DNA of 64,000 nt from positions 1 through 64,000 of the forward strand of contig NZ_JAMXMV010000003.1 of assembly GCF_024055715.1 (NCBI RefSeq). The letters run 5' to 3'. Both the position numbers and the translations under genes were made by a program. The DNA comes from Actinoallomurus soli. GTDB taxonomy: Bacteria; Actinomycetota; Actinomycetes; Streptosporangiales; Streptosporangiaceae. Shown here piece by piece: positions 9,256 through 16,230 of this stretch (within the stretch, counting starts at the first letter, position 1; every line of letters starts with the position of its first letter). The notes beneath the pieces are model-generated. The model searched no databases. It was given only the letters and a program-made list of their open reading frames with translations, and was not told where the DNA came from.

Positions 9256-9909
9256 GTGAGCGCGGTGGCCCATTACTACACGCTCCCGGACACCCCGTAC
9301 GACCTGTGGGTCCACGGCGAGCTGGCCGATTTCCTCCACCTCCCCGACGACGGCACGAGGGTCGAGGTCATCGGAGGGGAAATCGTCGTGTCACCCGGAC
9401 CGATGTTGGCGCACAACCTGATCGTCAGCGACATCAACGACCGTTTCGCGGAGATCCGCGCCACGCGGCCCGGTTTCACATGGCGCTGCGTGCAGACGAC
9501 CGATCTGAACCTCGTCCGGCTCGGCGACGGGTACGTGCCCGACCTCCTCGTGATCGACGCAGACGTCGCGCGCGAAGCGCGGCAGACCGGCCCGCGCTAC
9601 CTCCTGCCTCCACAGGTCGAGTTGGCCGTCGAGGTCACCTCCCCGTCGAACGCCGCCAACGACAGGGAGCCCGGCCGCCTCGGCCGAAGGGCAACGAAGT
9701 GGGGCGGGTACGCCTCGACGGGCATCCCGTACTACCTACTCGTCGACCGCGACCCCCGGGCGCCCCGCACCACGCTGTACGCCCGTCCGGACGTGCACGC
9801 GGGGACGTACGAGGTGCTGACCACCTGGAAGTTCGGGGAGACGATCCATCTTCCGGAGCCGTTCGGGCTGGACGTTCCGACCGGCGAGTGGGAGCCCTGG
9901 GACCGCTGA
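9256..9909 (+). CDS. Uma2-family (DUF820) putative PD-(D/E)XK nuclease
   Basis: A 217-aa protein of the Uma2 family. The nuclease-fold signatures are present: Glu in VIGGEIVVSPGP, PD in GYVPDLLVID, Glu in ELAVEVTSPS and a Lys in TKWGGYASTGIPYYLLVDRD. The family is abundant in actinomycetes and cyanobacteria, and its natural substrate is unknown. GTG 9256 is chosen over 9235 because GGGAGGAG lies 9-10 nt before it, whereas 9235 has none. A second member lies at 48307. The gene is followed by a strong hairpin shared with the convergent methyltransferase. An alternative view is that these are transposition relics, since Uma2 copies multiply in genomes. Confidence 0.8.
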   Translation: MSAVAHYYTLPDTPYDLWVHGELADFLHLPDDGTRVEVIGGEIVVSPGPMLAHNLIVSDINDRFAEIRATRPGFTWRCVQTTDLNLVRLGDGYVPDLLVIDADVAREARQTGPRYLLPPQVELAVEVTSPSNAANDREPGRLGRRATKWGGYASTGIPYYLLVDRDPRAPRTTLYARPDVHAGTYEVLTTWKFGETIHLPEPFGLDVPTGEWEPWDR

Positions 9910-9917
9910 AAGACTTA

Positions 9918-9959
9918 CGCCGAGGATTCCGGTGGTCGGGACGACCGGAATCCTCGGCG
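9918..9959. terminator. Bidirectional terminator between Uma2 and methyltransferase genes
   Basis: A perfect 16-bp inverted repeat: CGCCGAGGATTCCGGT at 9918-9933 pairs with 9944-9959 across a 10-nt loop. It lies between convergent genes. Confidence 0.8.
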
Positions 9960-9975
9960 CAGAGCGCTGCGGGGA

Positions 9976-10773
9976 CTACTTCGGGACGCGGGCGACGCAG
10001 AAGACGGTCTGGCCGAAGGGCGGGCGGATGACGCGCTCGATGAGGCGGGTCGTCGGCACGACGGTCCGGTCGTAGATCTTGACGAGCTTCGGGTCGGGGT
10101 AGCCGGCGCCGCCGCGGCGGACCGCGGCCCACCAGGCGATGCCGCCGAGGAAGTTGATCGGCTTGAGCACGTCGATGCCGAGCCCCGCGCCCTTGACGGT
10201 CGCGGCCAGCGTCTTCGGCGTGTAACGGGTGACGTGACCCACCTTGCGGTCGAAGTCACCGTACAGCTGCATGTAGCCGGGCACCCAGATGACGATGCGC
10301 CCGCCGGGCTCGACCACGGCGGCGAGGTCCTTCAGTGCCTGGACGTCGTCCTTGATGTGCTCCAGGACGTTCATCATGACGACGGTGTCGACCTTGCGCC
10401 GGATCTTGATCTCGGCGGGCAGCGCGAGGTCGAGGACCTCGACGTCGTCGTTGCCCTGGTAGCGCTTGTTCAGCTGCTCGACGCAGTAGGGGTCGTTGTC
10501 GCTGACGACCAGGTAGTCGAGGCGGCCCGCGAACTGCTCGGAGAAGTGGCCCAGGCCGGAGCCGACCTCCAGGAGCGACCGGCCGACGTGCGGGGCCACC
10601 ATGTCGTACTCGTACTGGCGGTAGTTCTTCGCCTCATCGCCGCCGAGGTGGTTCTCCAGCTGGCCCTCGCCGGCCGCCGGCTGATCACCGTCGAAGGTCT
10701 CCGGCGTCGGCCGGCCGCTGCCGAGCAGGCCGAGCAGGGAACGTGCGATGGAATTCTTCTGCGCAGATGGCAT
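9976..10773 (-). CDS. Class I SAM-dependent methyltransferase
   Basis: A 265-aa protein with the Rossmann-type methyltransferase core. Motif I is SLLEVGSGLGHFSE (about residues 65-78); the acidic end of strand 2 is LVVSDNDPYC; motif IV is VVMMNVLEHI; the post-motif is PGGRIVIWVPGYM. The pattern LEH-IKDDVQALK resembles the methyltransferases of cell-wall and glycolipid loci that act on sugar or lipid heads, but no neighbour supports a pathway. The C-terminal basic patch may contact a membrane. The substrate is not predictable. The ATG at 10773 has only a weak ribosome site. Confidence 0.8.
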   Translation of the reverse strand: MPSAQKNSIARSLLGLLGSGRPTPETFDGDQPAAGEGQLENHLGGDEAKNYRQYEYDMVAPHVGRSLLEVGSGLGHFSEQFAGRLDYLVVSDNDPYCVEQLNKRYQGNDDVEVLDLALPAEIKIRRKVDTVVMMNVLEHIKDDVQALKDLAAVVEPGGRIVIWVPGYMQLYGDFDRKVGHVTRYTPKTLAATVKGAGLGIDVLKPINFLGGIAWWAAVRRGGAGYPDPKLVKIYDRTVVPTTRLIERVIRPPFGQTVFCVARVPK

Positions 10774-11032
10774 GCGATCACTCGCTGAATGTCGACGACG
10801 TGGCCCGGGTGGGTGAAGAGTCTATCCACAGCCGGTGCTCATCCGAGCACTGTCGATCGGCGGAGGAGGTGCCCCGCCCCGGGCCGTGGTGGCCGGAAGG
10901 CCGGACCCTTCGACAGCCGTGGCCATGAGCACATCGAGGTCGGACCAGGACCCGGGGCGGGAGTCTGCGGGGGCCTCGCCCTCATTGCACAAAGCTTCGC
11001 GATAAGGGGCAATAGCCGCAAGACGCCGGTTT
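10774..11032. other. Intergenic gap without a gene
   Basis: About 260 nt between the methyltransferase start and the IclR stop. It holds a 6-bp stem (GTGCTC 10835-10840 with GAGCAC 10845-10850) and a single DnaA-box-like CTATCCACA. No ORF with coding character is visible. Confidence 0.5.
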
Positions 11033-11779
11033 TCAGATGGTGAGTGCCAGATTGATCCGTGCGGCGGCATCCCGGATGCGCGGCGCGGACACCTCGATCC
11101 TCGCCAGCTTGGCCGGGCTGCAGGAGACCGCCACCGCCCCGATCGCCTCCCCCGACGCGTCGGTCACGGGGACGGCGGCGCACCCGGTGCCCAGGGCGTA
11201 CTCCTCCCGATCGAGCGCGAGCGAGGAGTCGAGCCGGCGTTCGAGCTCACCCTCGCGGGTGATGGTGTGGGGGGTCAGGCCGATCAGCGGGTGCCGGGAC
11301 AGGTGGTCGCGGCGGGCCCGAGCGGGCAGCTGGGCCAGGACGCACTTGCCGATCGCGGTGGCGTGCGCGGTCTGGCTCAGGCCCGCCGACAGGTCGACCC
11401 GGGGCGTCCGGGGACCGTCCGCGATGTCGACGACGCGGATCTCGCCGTCCTCGTACAGGCTGAAGTACGCCGCCACGCCGAGCTCGTCGCGGAGCGACCG
11501 CAACGCCTCCCGGACGCGGGCGAGCCGGTCCTGGGCGCGGCGGTCGTTCTGGAGGGAGTCCACCTGGTCGCCGAGGAGGTAGGCCCCCTCGGCCGTGCGC
11601 ACCAGATATCCCTCGAAGACGAGGGTGCGCAGCAGGTGGTACGTCGTGGCGAGCGGCAGTCCGGCCTGGCGGGCGAGCTGTTTGGCCGGCGCGCCGCCGG
11701 GGTGCGACGCCACCGCCTCCATGAGGTGCAGCGCGCGCTGTACCGAGACGATGAGGGTCGGCCTCCGTGTCTCTTTCAT
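11033..11779 (-). CDS. IclR-family transcriptional regulator
   Basis: A 248-aa regulator. The N-terminal winged helix (SVQRALHLMEAV ... KQLARQAGLPLATTYHLLRTLVFEGYLVR) is followed by the IclR effector domain (ALRSLRDELGVAAYFSLY, TAHATAIGKCVLAQLP, and GCAAVPVTDASGEAIGAVAV near the end). Members repress or activate nearby catabolic genes on binding small acids or aromatics. The start at 11779 (MKETRRPTLIV) is preferred to 11917 because the longer form has no IclR homology in its first 46 residues and would cover the promoter region of the divergent secreted protein. The target is not evident. Confidence 0.85.
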   Translation of the reverse strand: MKETRRPTLIVSVQRALHLMEAVASHPGGAPAKQLARQAGLPLATTYHLLRTLVFEGYLVRTAEGAYLLGDQVDSLQNDRRAQDRLARVREALRSLRDELGVAAYFSLYEDGEIRVVDIADGPRTPRVDLSAGLSQTAHATAIGKCVLAQLPARARRDHLSRHPLIGLTPHTITREGELERRLDSSLALDREEYALGTGCAAVPVTDASGEAIGAVAVSCSPAKLARIEVSAPRIRDAAARINLALTI

Positions 11780-11850
11780 CACGGACAGCGAACCCCGGCT
11801 CGCGTCTTCGGTCAAGCGATTCGTCGAATCCCTTGGCCTTCCTGGCCGAC

Positions 11851-11894
11851 TCCCACGAATCTCCCAGAATCCTCCCCCAGGTTCTTCAAGATCT
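11851..11894 (+). promoter_or_regulatory. 11-nt direct repeats upstream of the DUF5666-like gene
   Basis: Units start at 11851, 11862, 11873 and 11884, exactly 11 nt apart: TCCCACGAATC, TCCCAGAATCC, TCCCCCAGGTT and the weaker CTTCAAGATCT. Direct repeats of one helical turn are the usual sites of OmpR/PhoB-type response regulators, and such a regulator is encoded at 12615. Confidence 0.55.
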
Positions 11895-11934
11895 TGCCGT
11901 TGACTGGTCGACGGCAACCTGGAAGGAGGCCGAA

Positions 11935-12423
11935 ATGAACAAGAAGATCCTGGGCGGTGTGTCCGCGCTGGCCGTGGGGGTCGTCGGCACGGGCGTCTAC
12001 CTGGCGGTCCCGGCGGTGGCCAGTTCGTCGCCGAGCACCACCGCCCCCGCCAAGGCGGCCGAGCGGCATCCGGGGAAGCGCGTACGTGCCGCCCGCGCCG
12101 CTCGCGGCATCCACGGAGAGGCCACCGTCCGTACGAAGAAGGGGTTCGCCCAGGTCGACTGGCAGCGGGGCACCCTGACCGCGACGAGCGGCGGGACGCT
12201 CAGCGTCCGCAGCGCCGACGGCGTCACCTGGCAGTGGAAGACCGACGGCAACACGAAGGTCCGGAAGGGCGGCGCCAAGTCCACCGTGGCGAACCTGGCG
12301 ACGGGCGACTTCGTCGTCGTCCTCGGCAGGGACGCGAGCGGTGCCCGTACGGCGAAGCGGGTGATCGTCCCCAAGAAGGTCCCGGCCCGCGCGACCGCCT
12401 CGCCAGGCCCCTCGCACAGCTGA
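11935..12423 (+). CDS. Secreted DUF5666-like protein
   Basis: A 162-aa exported protein. Signal peptide: MNKK, then a hydrophobic run to about residue 27 (VGVYLAVPAVAS-type cleavage). A basic linker (RVRAARAARG) precedes a small beta-rich domain (GTLTATSGGTLSVRSADGV, then LATGDFVVVLGRD), which matches the OB-like DUF5666 pattern, and a Ser/Pro tail. GGAAGGAGG lies 5 nt before the ATG. It stands directly before a two-component system and behind 11-nt direct repeats, so it is plausibly the regulon member or sensor partner of that system. Function unknown. Confidence 0.75.
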   Translation: MNKKILGGVSALAVGVVGTGVYLAVPAVASSSPSTTAPAKAAERHPGKRVRAARAARGIHGEATVRTKKGFAQVDWQRGTLTATSGGTLSVRSADGVTWQWKTDGNTKVRKGGAKSTVANLATGDFVVVLGRDASGARTAKRVIVPKKVPARATASPGPSHS

Positions 12424-12429
12424 GCCGCC

Positions 12430-12598
12430 CCCTGGCCAGGGACGCCTCCGAGCCCCGCCCTGGCCGGGGACGGCCCCGAGCCGCACCCTGACCGAAAGTG
12501 GCTCCGTGCCGCACTCCTGGCCGGGGACGGCCCTGGACGCGCCCCTGACGGATGACGGCTCTGAACCGTCGCCTGGCCGGGTCGGTTCGGGACGTTTC
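12430..12598. repeat. Six tandem 28-nt imperfect repeats
   Basis: CCCTGGCC-like unit starts lie at 12430, 12458, 12486, 12515, 12543 and 12571 (steps 28, 28, 29, 28, 28). The clearest unit starts CCCTGGCCGGGGACGGCCCC. The array fills the whole gap between the DUF5666-like gene and the response regulator. Units are contiguous, with no spacers. Confidence 0.8.
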
Positions 12599-12614
12599 GG
12601 GGCGGGACGGGGCG

Positions 12615-13319
12615 ATGATGGAGCCGATGGACGATCCCCGAGTGCTCGTCGTCGACGACGAGCCGAACATTCGCGATCTCGTGGAAGTCGCCCTGCGCTT
12701 CCACGGATTCACCGTCGTGACGGCGGCTACGGGAGACGAGGCGCTGCGCCGGGTGCGCGAGGACCGGCCCGCGCTGATCGTGCTCGACGTCATGCTGCCC
12801 GACCTGGACGGCTTCGAAGTATGCCGCCGCCTGCGCGGGAACGGCGACGAGACGCCGGTCATCTTCCTCACCGCGCGGGACACCTCCTCGGACACGGTGA
12901 CGGGGCTGGCCCTCGGCGGCGACGACTACGTGACGAAGCCGTTCGCGGTGGACGCGCTCGTCGCCCGCGTACGGGCGGTGCTGCGCCGCGCCCGGCCCCA
13001 GCGCGCGTCCTCCTCCGATGACGACGACGAGGTGCTGCGCGTCGCCGATCTGGAGGTCGACGTCGCGCACTGGACGGTGCGCCGGGCGGGCGCCGAGATC
13101 GAGTTGTCGCCGACCGAGTTCCGGCTGCTGACCTACTTCATGCGCAACCCGGGCCGGGTGCTCAGTCGCGCGCAGTTGCTGGAGAACGTCTGGGGCTGGG
13201 ACCACTCCGCGGGCTCCCCGGTGGTCGAGACCTACGTGAGCTACCTGCGCCGCAAGCTCGGCTCGGACCTGATCCACACCCAGCGCGGCGTCGGCTACGC
13301 GCTGCGGCCGCCGAGATGA
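12615..13319 (+). CDS. OmpR-type response regulator
   Basis: A 234-aa two-component response regulator. The receiver domain has the acidic pair in VLVVDDEPN, the phospho-acceptor Asp in LIVLDVMLPDLDGF and the signalling Lys in DDYVTKPF. The C-terminal winged helix ends with SPVVETYVSYLRRKLG and HTQRGVGYALR, as in OmpR/PhoB. The start is uncertain among ATGs at 12615, 12618 and 12627; the conserved domain begins just after them. The upstream leader consists of a 28-nt repeat array. It is paired with the histidine kinase at 13369. Confidence 0.9.
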   Translation: MMEPMDDPRVLVVDDEPNIRDLVEVALRFHGFTVVTAATGDEALRRVREDRPALIVLDVMLPDLDGFEVCRRLRGNGDETPVIFLTARDTSSDTVTGLALGGDDYVTKPFAVDALVARVRAVLRRARPQRASSSDDDDEVLRVADLEVDVAHWTVRRAGAEIELSPTEFRLLTYFMRNPGRVLSRAQLLENVWGWDHSAGSPVVETYVSYLRRKLGSDLIHTQRGVGYALRPPR

Positions 13320-13372
13320 GGCCGCGAGGATGCCGCCGGGATGAGCCCGCCGGGATGAGGTCGCGGGGATGA
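13315..13372 (+). repeat. Five 14-nt GATGAG repeats between regulator and kinase
   Basis: GATG(AG) unit starts lie at 13315, 13329, 13340, 13354 and 13368 (steps 14, 11, 14, 14; consensus GATGAGGTCGCGGG). The first unit contains the regulator's TGA stop and the last contains the kinase ATG. Four of the five units carry an ATGA. Confidence 0.75.
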
Positions 13373-14742
13373 GGTCGCTCAACGCCCGGCTCGTCGCCGG
13401 GCTGCTCGCCGTGACGGCGGTGGGGCTGACGCTGATGGGTCTGGTCAGCGCGGTCATGCTCCGCGGGTACCTGCTGCACCGGGCCGACAACCAGCTGGAG
13501 GACGTCCGCCGGCGGCCCGCGCTCGCCCACGCGGCCGACACCGTGGCCCCCGGCCGCTACGTCGTCCTCACGGTGACGCGGGACGGCCGGGTCCGCGCGG
13601 CCGTGGGCGGGCCCGACCCGGGGCGCGCGCTCGATCGGGCGGCCAGGGTCGGCCCCGGCCGGCTGTTCGCCGAGGGGCAGCGGGGCAGGCCGTTCCGGTT
13701 CGGCGGGATGCGCGCGGTCGCCCGCGTGAACGCGCGCGGGAACCTCACCGTGATCGTCGATCCGCTCACCGAGGTCCACGCGGCCGTCATGGGTCTCCTC
13801 GTCGTCGAGTCGGCGACGGGGGTGGTCCTGCTCGGCCTGGTGGCGCTGCTCGGCCGCCGGCTGGTCCGGCGAGGGCTCGCGCCGTTGTCGCGGATGGCTG
13901 CCACGGCGCACGCGATCGCGAGCGGCGGCGACCTGAGCGCCCGCATGGAGGAGTCGACGTCGTCGGAGGTGGGCCGGCTGGCGGGCGCGGTCAACGTCAT
14001 GCTGGGCCGGATCGAGCAGGCGTTCCTCGCGCGGCTGCGGTCGGAGGCGAAGGTACGGGAGTTCGCCGCCGAGGCGTCGCACGAGCTGCGCACTCCGCTG
14101 ACGACCATCCGCGGCTACTCCGACCTGTACGAGCAGGGCGCGGTCAGCGCCGAGGAGGCGATGCGGCGGATCTCCGGGGAGGCCGCGCGGATGGGGCGCC
14201 TCGTCGACGAGCTGCTGGAGCTGGCGCGCCTGGACAAGGGGTCGGCGCTGTCCCCGGCGCCGGCCGACCTGGCCGTCCTGGCGCGAGACGCGGTGGCGGA
14301 CGCCACGGTCGTCGAGCCGGACCGGCCGATCACGCTGGACGCGCCGGACTCCCTGGTCACCGTGGCCGACGAGGCCCGGATCCGGCAGGTCCTGGCGAAC
14401 CTGCTGGCCAACGTGCGCGCGCACACGCCACCGCGTACGCCGGCGACCGTACGGCTGATGGCGACGGACGCCACGGTCGTCCTGGAGGTCGCCGACGAGG
14501 GGCCGGGGATGGCGCCGGAGGAGGCCGAGCGCGCGTTCGACCGGTTCCACCACGCGCGGGGCAGCGACGGCAGCGGGCTGGGCCTGGCGATCGTGGCGGC
14601 GATCGCGGCGGCGCACGGCGGGCGTGCCGCGCTGCGCTCGGCGCCGGGGGCGGGCACGGTCGTACGGGTCGAGCTACCGCGTCTCGCCCCACTTCGGGAG
14701 CCTGTCGGCACGCCTCCGCATACCGGACCTACTGGCGGGTAG
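13369..14742 (+). CDS. Sensor histidine kinase, HAMP type
   Basis: A 457-aa membrane kinase. TM1 is residues 8-30 (LVAGLLAVTAVGLTLMG), then a short extracytoplasmic domain (about 31-130) and TM2 (about 132-160: VMGLLVVESATGVVLLGLVALLG). A HAMP linker follows (PLSRMAATAHAIASGGDLSARM). HisKA is EFAAEASHELRTPLTTIRGY, with His the phosphorylation site. The HATPase_c domain has an N box (VLANLLANVRAHTP), a G1 box (VADEGPGMAPEEAE) and a G2 box (GSGLGLAIV). The N box has lost the usual second Asn (NVRAHT for NAxxHT). It lies 49 nt after its response regulator, across a repeat array, and forms a two-gene operon with it. Confidence 0.9.
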   Translation: MRSLNARLVAGLLAVTAVGLTLMGLVSAVMLRGYLLHRADNQLEDVRRRPALAHAADTVAPGRYVVLTVTRDGRVRAAVGGPDPGRALDRAARVGPGRLFAEGQRGRPFRFGGMRAVARVNARGNLTVIVDPLTEVHAAVMGLLVVESATGVVLLGLVALLGRRLVRRGLAPLSRMAATAHAIASGGDLSARMEESTSSEVGRLAGAVNVMLGRIEQAFLARLRSEAKVREFAAEASHELRTPLTTIRGYSDLYEQGAVSAEEAMRRISGEAARMGRLVDELLELARLDKGSALSPAPADLAVLARDAVADATVVEPDRPITLDAPDSLVTVADEARIRQVLANLLANVRAHTPPRTPATVRLMATDATVVLEVADEGPGMAPEEAERAFDRFHHARGSDGSGLGLAIVAAIAAAHGGRAALRSAPGAGTVVRVELPRLAPLREPVGTPPHTGPTGG

Positions 14743-14776
14743 AACCAGGGAGTAACTTCCTACGGAGGTGACCCTC

Positions 14777-14950
14777 GTGACTCCTCCGCTCCCCGAGGGG
14801 GGCGGCTTCTCGCTAAGCCGCTTCAACAGCGTCGCGAAGGGCAAGCCCTGCCCTCAAGATGTTGATTGCCGCATTCACATCTGCGTGCGCGGTATACCCA
14901 CACGACATGCACCGGAATGCGGTTTGGGTGACGCGGTTCCCCGCTGCGCA
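14777..14950 (-). ncRNA. Predicted omega (guide) RNA scaffold and right end of the TnpB element
   Basis: On the minus strand the TnpB stop is followed by a GC hairpin (GCCGC-CCCC-TC-GGGG-GCGG) and then GGAGGAGTCAC ending at 14777. This layout is typical of IS200/IS605 right ends, where the RNA scaffold overlaps the 3' part of tnpB and the guide begins just outside the element. The first guide bases would be GAGGGTCACCTCCGTAGG. The 5' limit (here set at 14950) is a guess. Confidence 0.5.
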
Positions 14951-15997
14951 GTGCCCACAACGCGAGCAGGTACGGGAGGTCTTGGCAGGGTTCACTGCGA
15001 TCAGCTCGCGACCGGCGCTTTCAGCCTTGTGCGCGAGGACCGTCAAGAACACACCCCAGCCCGCGTCCAGGATCGACTTGTTCAAGCCGGACTTTTGGGC
15101 GACGTTCCGACCAGGCGCTTCGAGGGTGCCGGACGCCGAGCGGGTCATGTTCGCGATCCGCAAATCCTCATGCACGATCACGTCATACGCGCGGACCAAC
15201 GTAAGCGCAGCCTTGTGCGCGCCGTCCACGCGCTGCCGCCGGACCTTGGCATGCAGAGCGGCGACACGGGCCACTGCCTTGCGGCGGCGTTTAGACCCGC
15301 GCTTCTTACGGGCGAGAGCCTGCTGCGCCGCAGCGATCTTAGTGGCGGAGGTTTTCAGATGGCGTGGGTTGGAAAGCTGTTCTCCGTCGCTGGTCGTCAC
15401 GAGCGATGCAACGCCCATGTCCAGACCGACCACCGCACCCCTCGTAGGCAGTGGCTGGGCAGGTACGTCATCGCAAGACAGGACGACGTACCAGCGGAAA
15501 CCTTCCCGCCTCACACTAATCGTCTTCACCTGGCCGCGCACCGGGCGGTGCTGGTGCACTCGCACATGCCCGATGCCCTGCAAACGGACGAACGTCGCCG
15601 AGTGGTGTTCAGGTTGGGAGTTCCACCGGCATCCGTCACCGTCCTTCGGCCACTCCACAGTGTGGAACCAGCCCGGCCCCTTGAAGCGCGGAAACCCTGG
15701 TGTACAGCCGGCCTTGACGCGAGCGAAGAACGCGGCGAATGCCTTGTCCAACCGGCGCAGGGTGGCTTGCTGGGAGGAGAACGACCACCGGCCCTGCCCC
15801 TCCGGGTCGTCGGCACGGATGTGTTTGAGATCGGCCGACTGGTCACCATACCGGATCGTGATCGCAGCCTTGCGGTAGGCGGTTCGGCGATGTTCCAGCG
15901 CCGCATTGTAAAGCTGCCGATGGTCCTCCAAGCAAGCCGCGAGCGACCCGGCCTGCCTGGCAGTGGGGCGCAACAGGAACTTAAAGGACCGCCTCAC
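14813..15997 (-). CDS. tnpB: TnpB, RNA-guided endonuclease of IS200/IS605 type
   Basis: A 394-aa TnpB, the compact ancestor-like relative of Cas12 that cuts DNA next to a short motif using an RNA made from its own element end. The RuvC triad is complete: Asp193 (VVGLDMGVAS), Glu277 (IVHEDLRIAN) and Asp373 (TAHADVNAAIN). The zinc finger is C344-x2-C347 and C363-x2-C366. The N-terminus, RSFKFLLRPTARQ, is standard. GTG 15997 is chosen because it overlaps the stop of the preceding small ORF as GTGA; an ATG at 16012 would add five residues. All catalytic residues are intact, so it should be active rather than a domesticated dead variant. Confidence 0.9.
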   Translation of the reverse strand: MRRSFKFLLRPTARQAGSLAACLEDHRQLYNAALEHRRTAYRKAAITIRYGDQSADLKHIRADDPEGQGRWSFSSQQATLRRLDKAFAAFFARVKAGCTPGFPRFKGPGWFHTVEWPKDGDGCRWNSQPEHHSATFVRLQGIGHVRVHQHRPVRGQVKTISVRREGFRWYVVLSCDDVPAQPLPTRGAVVGLDMGVASLVTTSDGEQLSNPRHLKTSATKIAAAQQALARKKRGSKRRRKAVARVAALHAKVRRQRVDGAHKAALTLVRAYDVIVHEDLRIANMTRSASGTLEAPGRNVAQKSGLNKSILDAGWGVFLTVLAHKAESAGRELIAVNPAKTSRTCSRCGHCAAGNRVTQTAFRCMSCGYTAHADVNAAINILRAGLALRDAVEAA

Positions 15998-16140
15998 GGT
16001 CTCCGCCCCCATTCGGCTCGTGAGCTCTCGGCCAGCAAGCGGGCCGCAGCGTTGATCGAGGCACCCACCCTCTCGACGCACTCCTCGATCTGCCGTTTCA
16101 ACATGGGCGGAACCCGAAGGTCTAACGACTCACACGACAC
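15994..16140 (-). CDS. Small ribbon-helix-helix-like protein overlapping tnpB
   Basis: A 48-aa ORF from a GTG at 16140 (a longer form starts at the GTG at 16197). It reads SLDLRVPPMLKRQIEECVER, then VGASINAAARLLAESS, the strand-helix-helix layout of Arc/HicB/CopG DNA-binding proteins (LRVPxxLKxxIE ... GxSINxxxxxLL). Its TGA stop overlaps the GTG of tnpB in a 4-nt GTGA junction, implying coupled translation. It could repress the element's promoter or act as a TnpB accessory. A chance out-of-frame reading is possible but unlikely, given the motif and the junction. Confidence 0.6.
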   Translation of the reverse strand: MSCESLDLRVPPMLKRQIEECVERVGASINAAARLLAESSRAEWGRRP

Positions 16141-16185
16141 GTCCCTAATCACAAACCAATTACTACCACTTCTGGAAAGGGGGGA

Positions 16186-16223
16186 GCGCGGATTCACCCT
16201 GAAAACCGGGATACCCTCCGCGC
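16186..16223. promoter_or_regulatory. Inverted repeat between the TnpB element and the acyl-CoA dehydrogenase
   Basis: GCGCGGA (16186-16192) and TCCGCGC (16217-16223) face each other across 24 nt, with an inner CCC/GGG pair. It may be the element's left-end hairpin or a regulatory stem just before the ATG at 16231. Confidence 0.4.
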
Positions 16224-16230
16224 GAATTCA

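Larger units (their letters stand above)
14777..16223 (-). mobile_element. IS200/IS605-group element with TnpB, no TnpA
   Basis: The element contains a small ribbon-helix-helix ORF and tnpB. The right end is placed at the GGAGGAGTCAC motif (14777). The left end is uncertain; a 7-bp inverted repeat (16186-16192 with 16217-16223) upstream of the first ORF may be its subterminal hairpin. No Y1 transposase is present, so mobility would need one elsewhere in the genome. Confidence 0.6.

Noticed and set aside
10822-10831. DnaA-box-like CTATCCACA
   Set aside because: A single copy with one mismatch and no replication genes nearby; not an origin.
12430-12598. CRISPR-like periodic repeats
   Set aside because: Units are contiguous with no unique spacers, and no cas genes are present; the same applies to 36977-37027 and 53835-53990.
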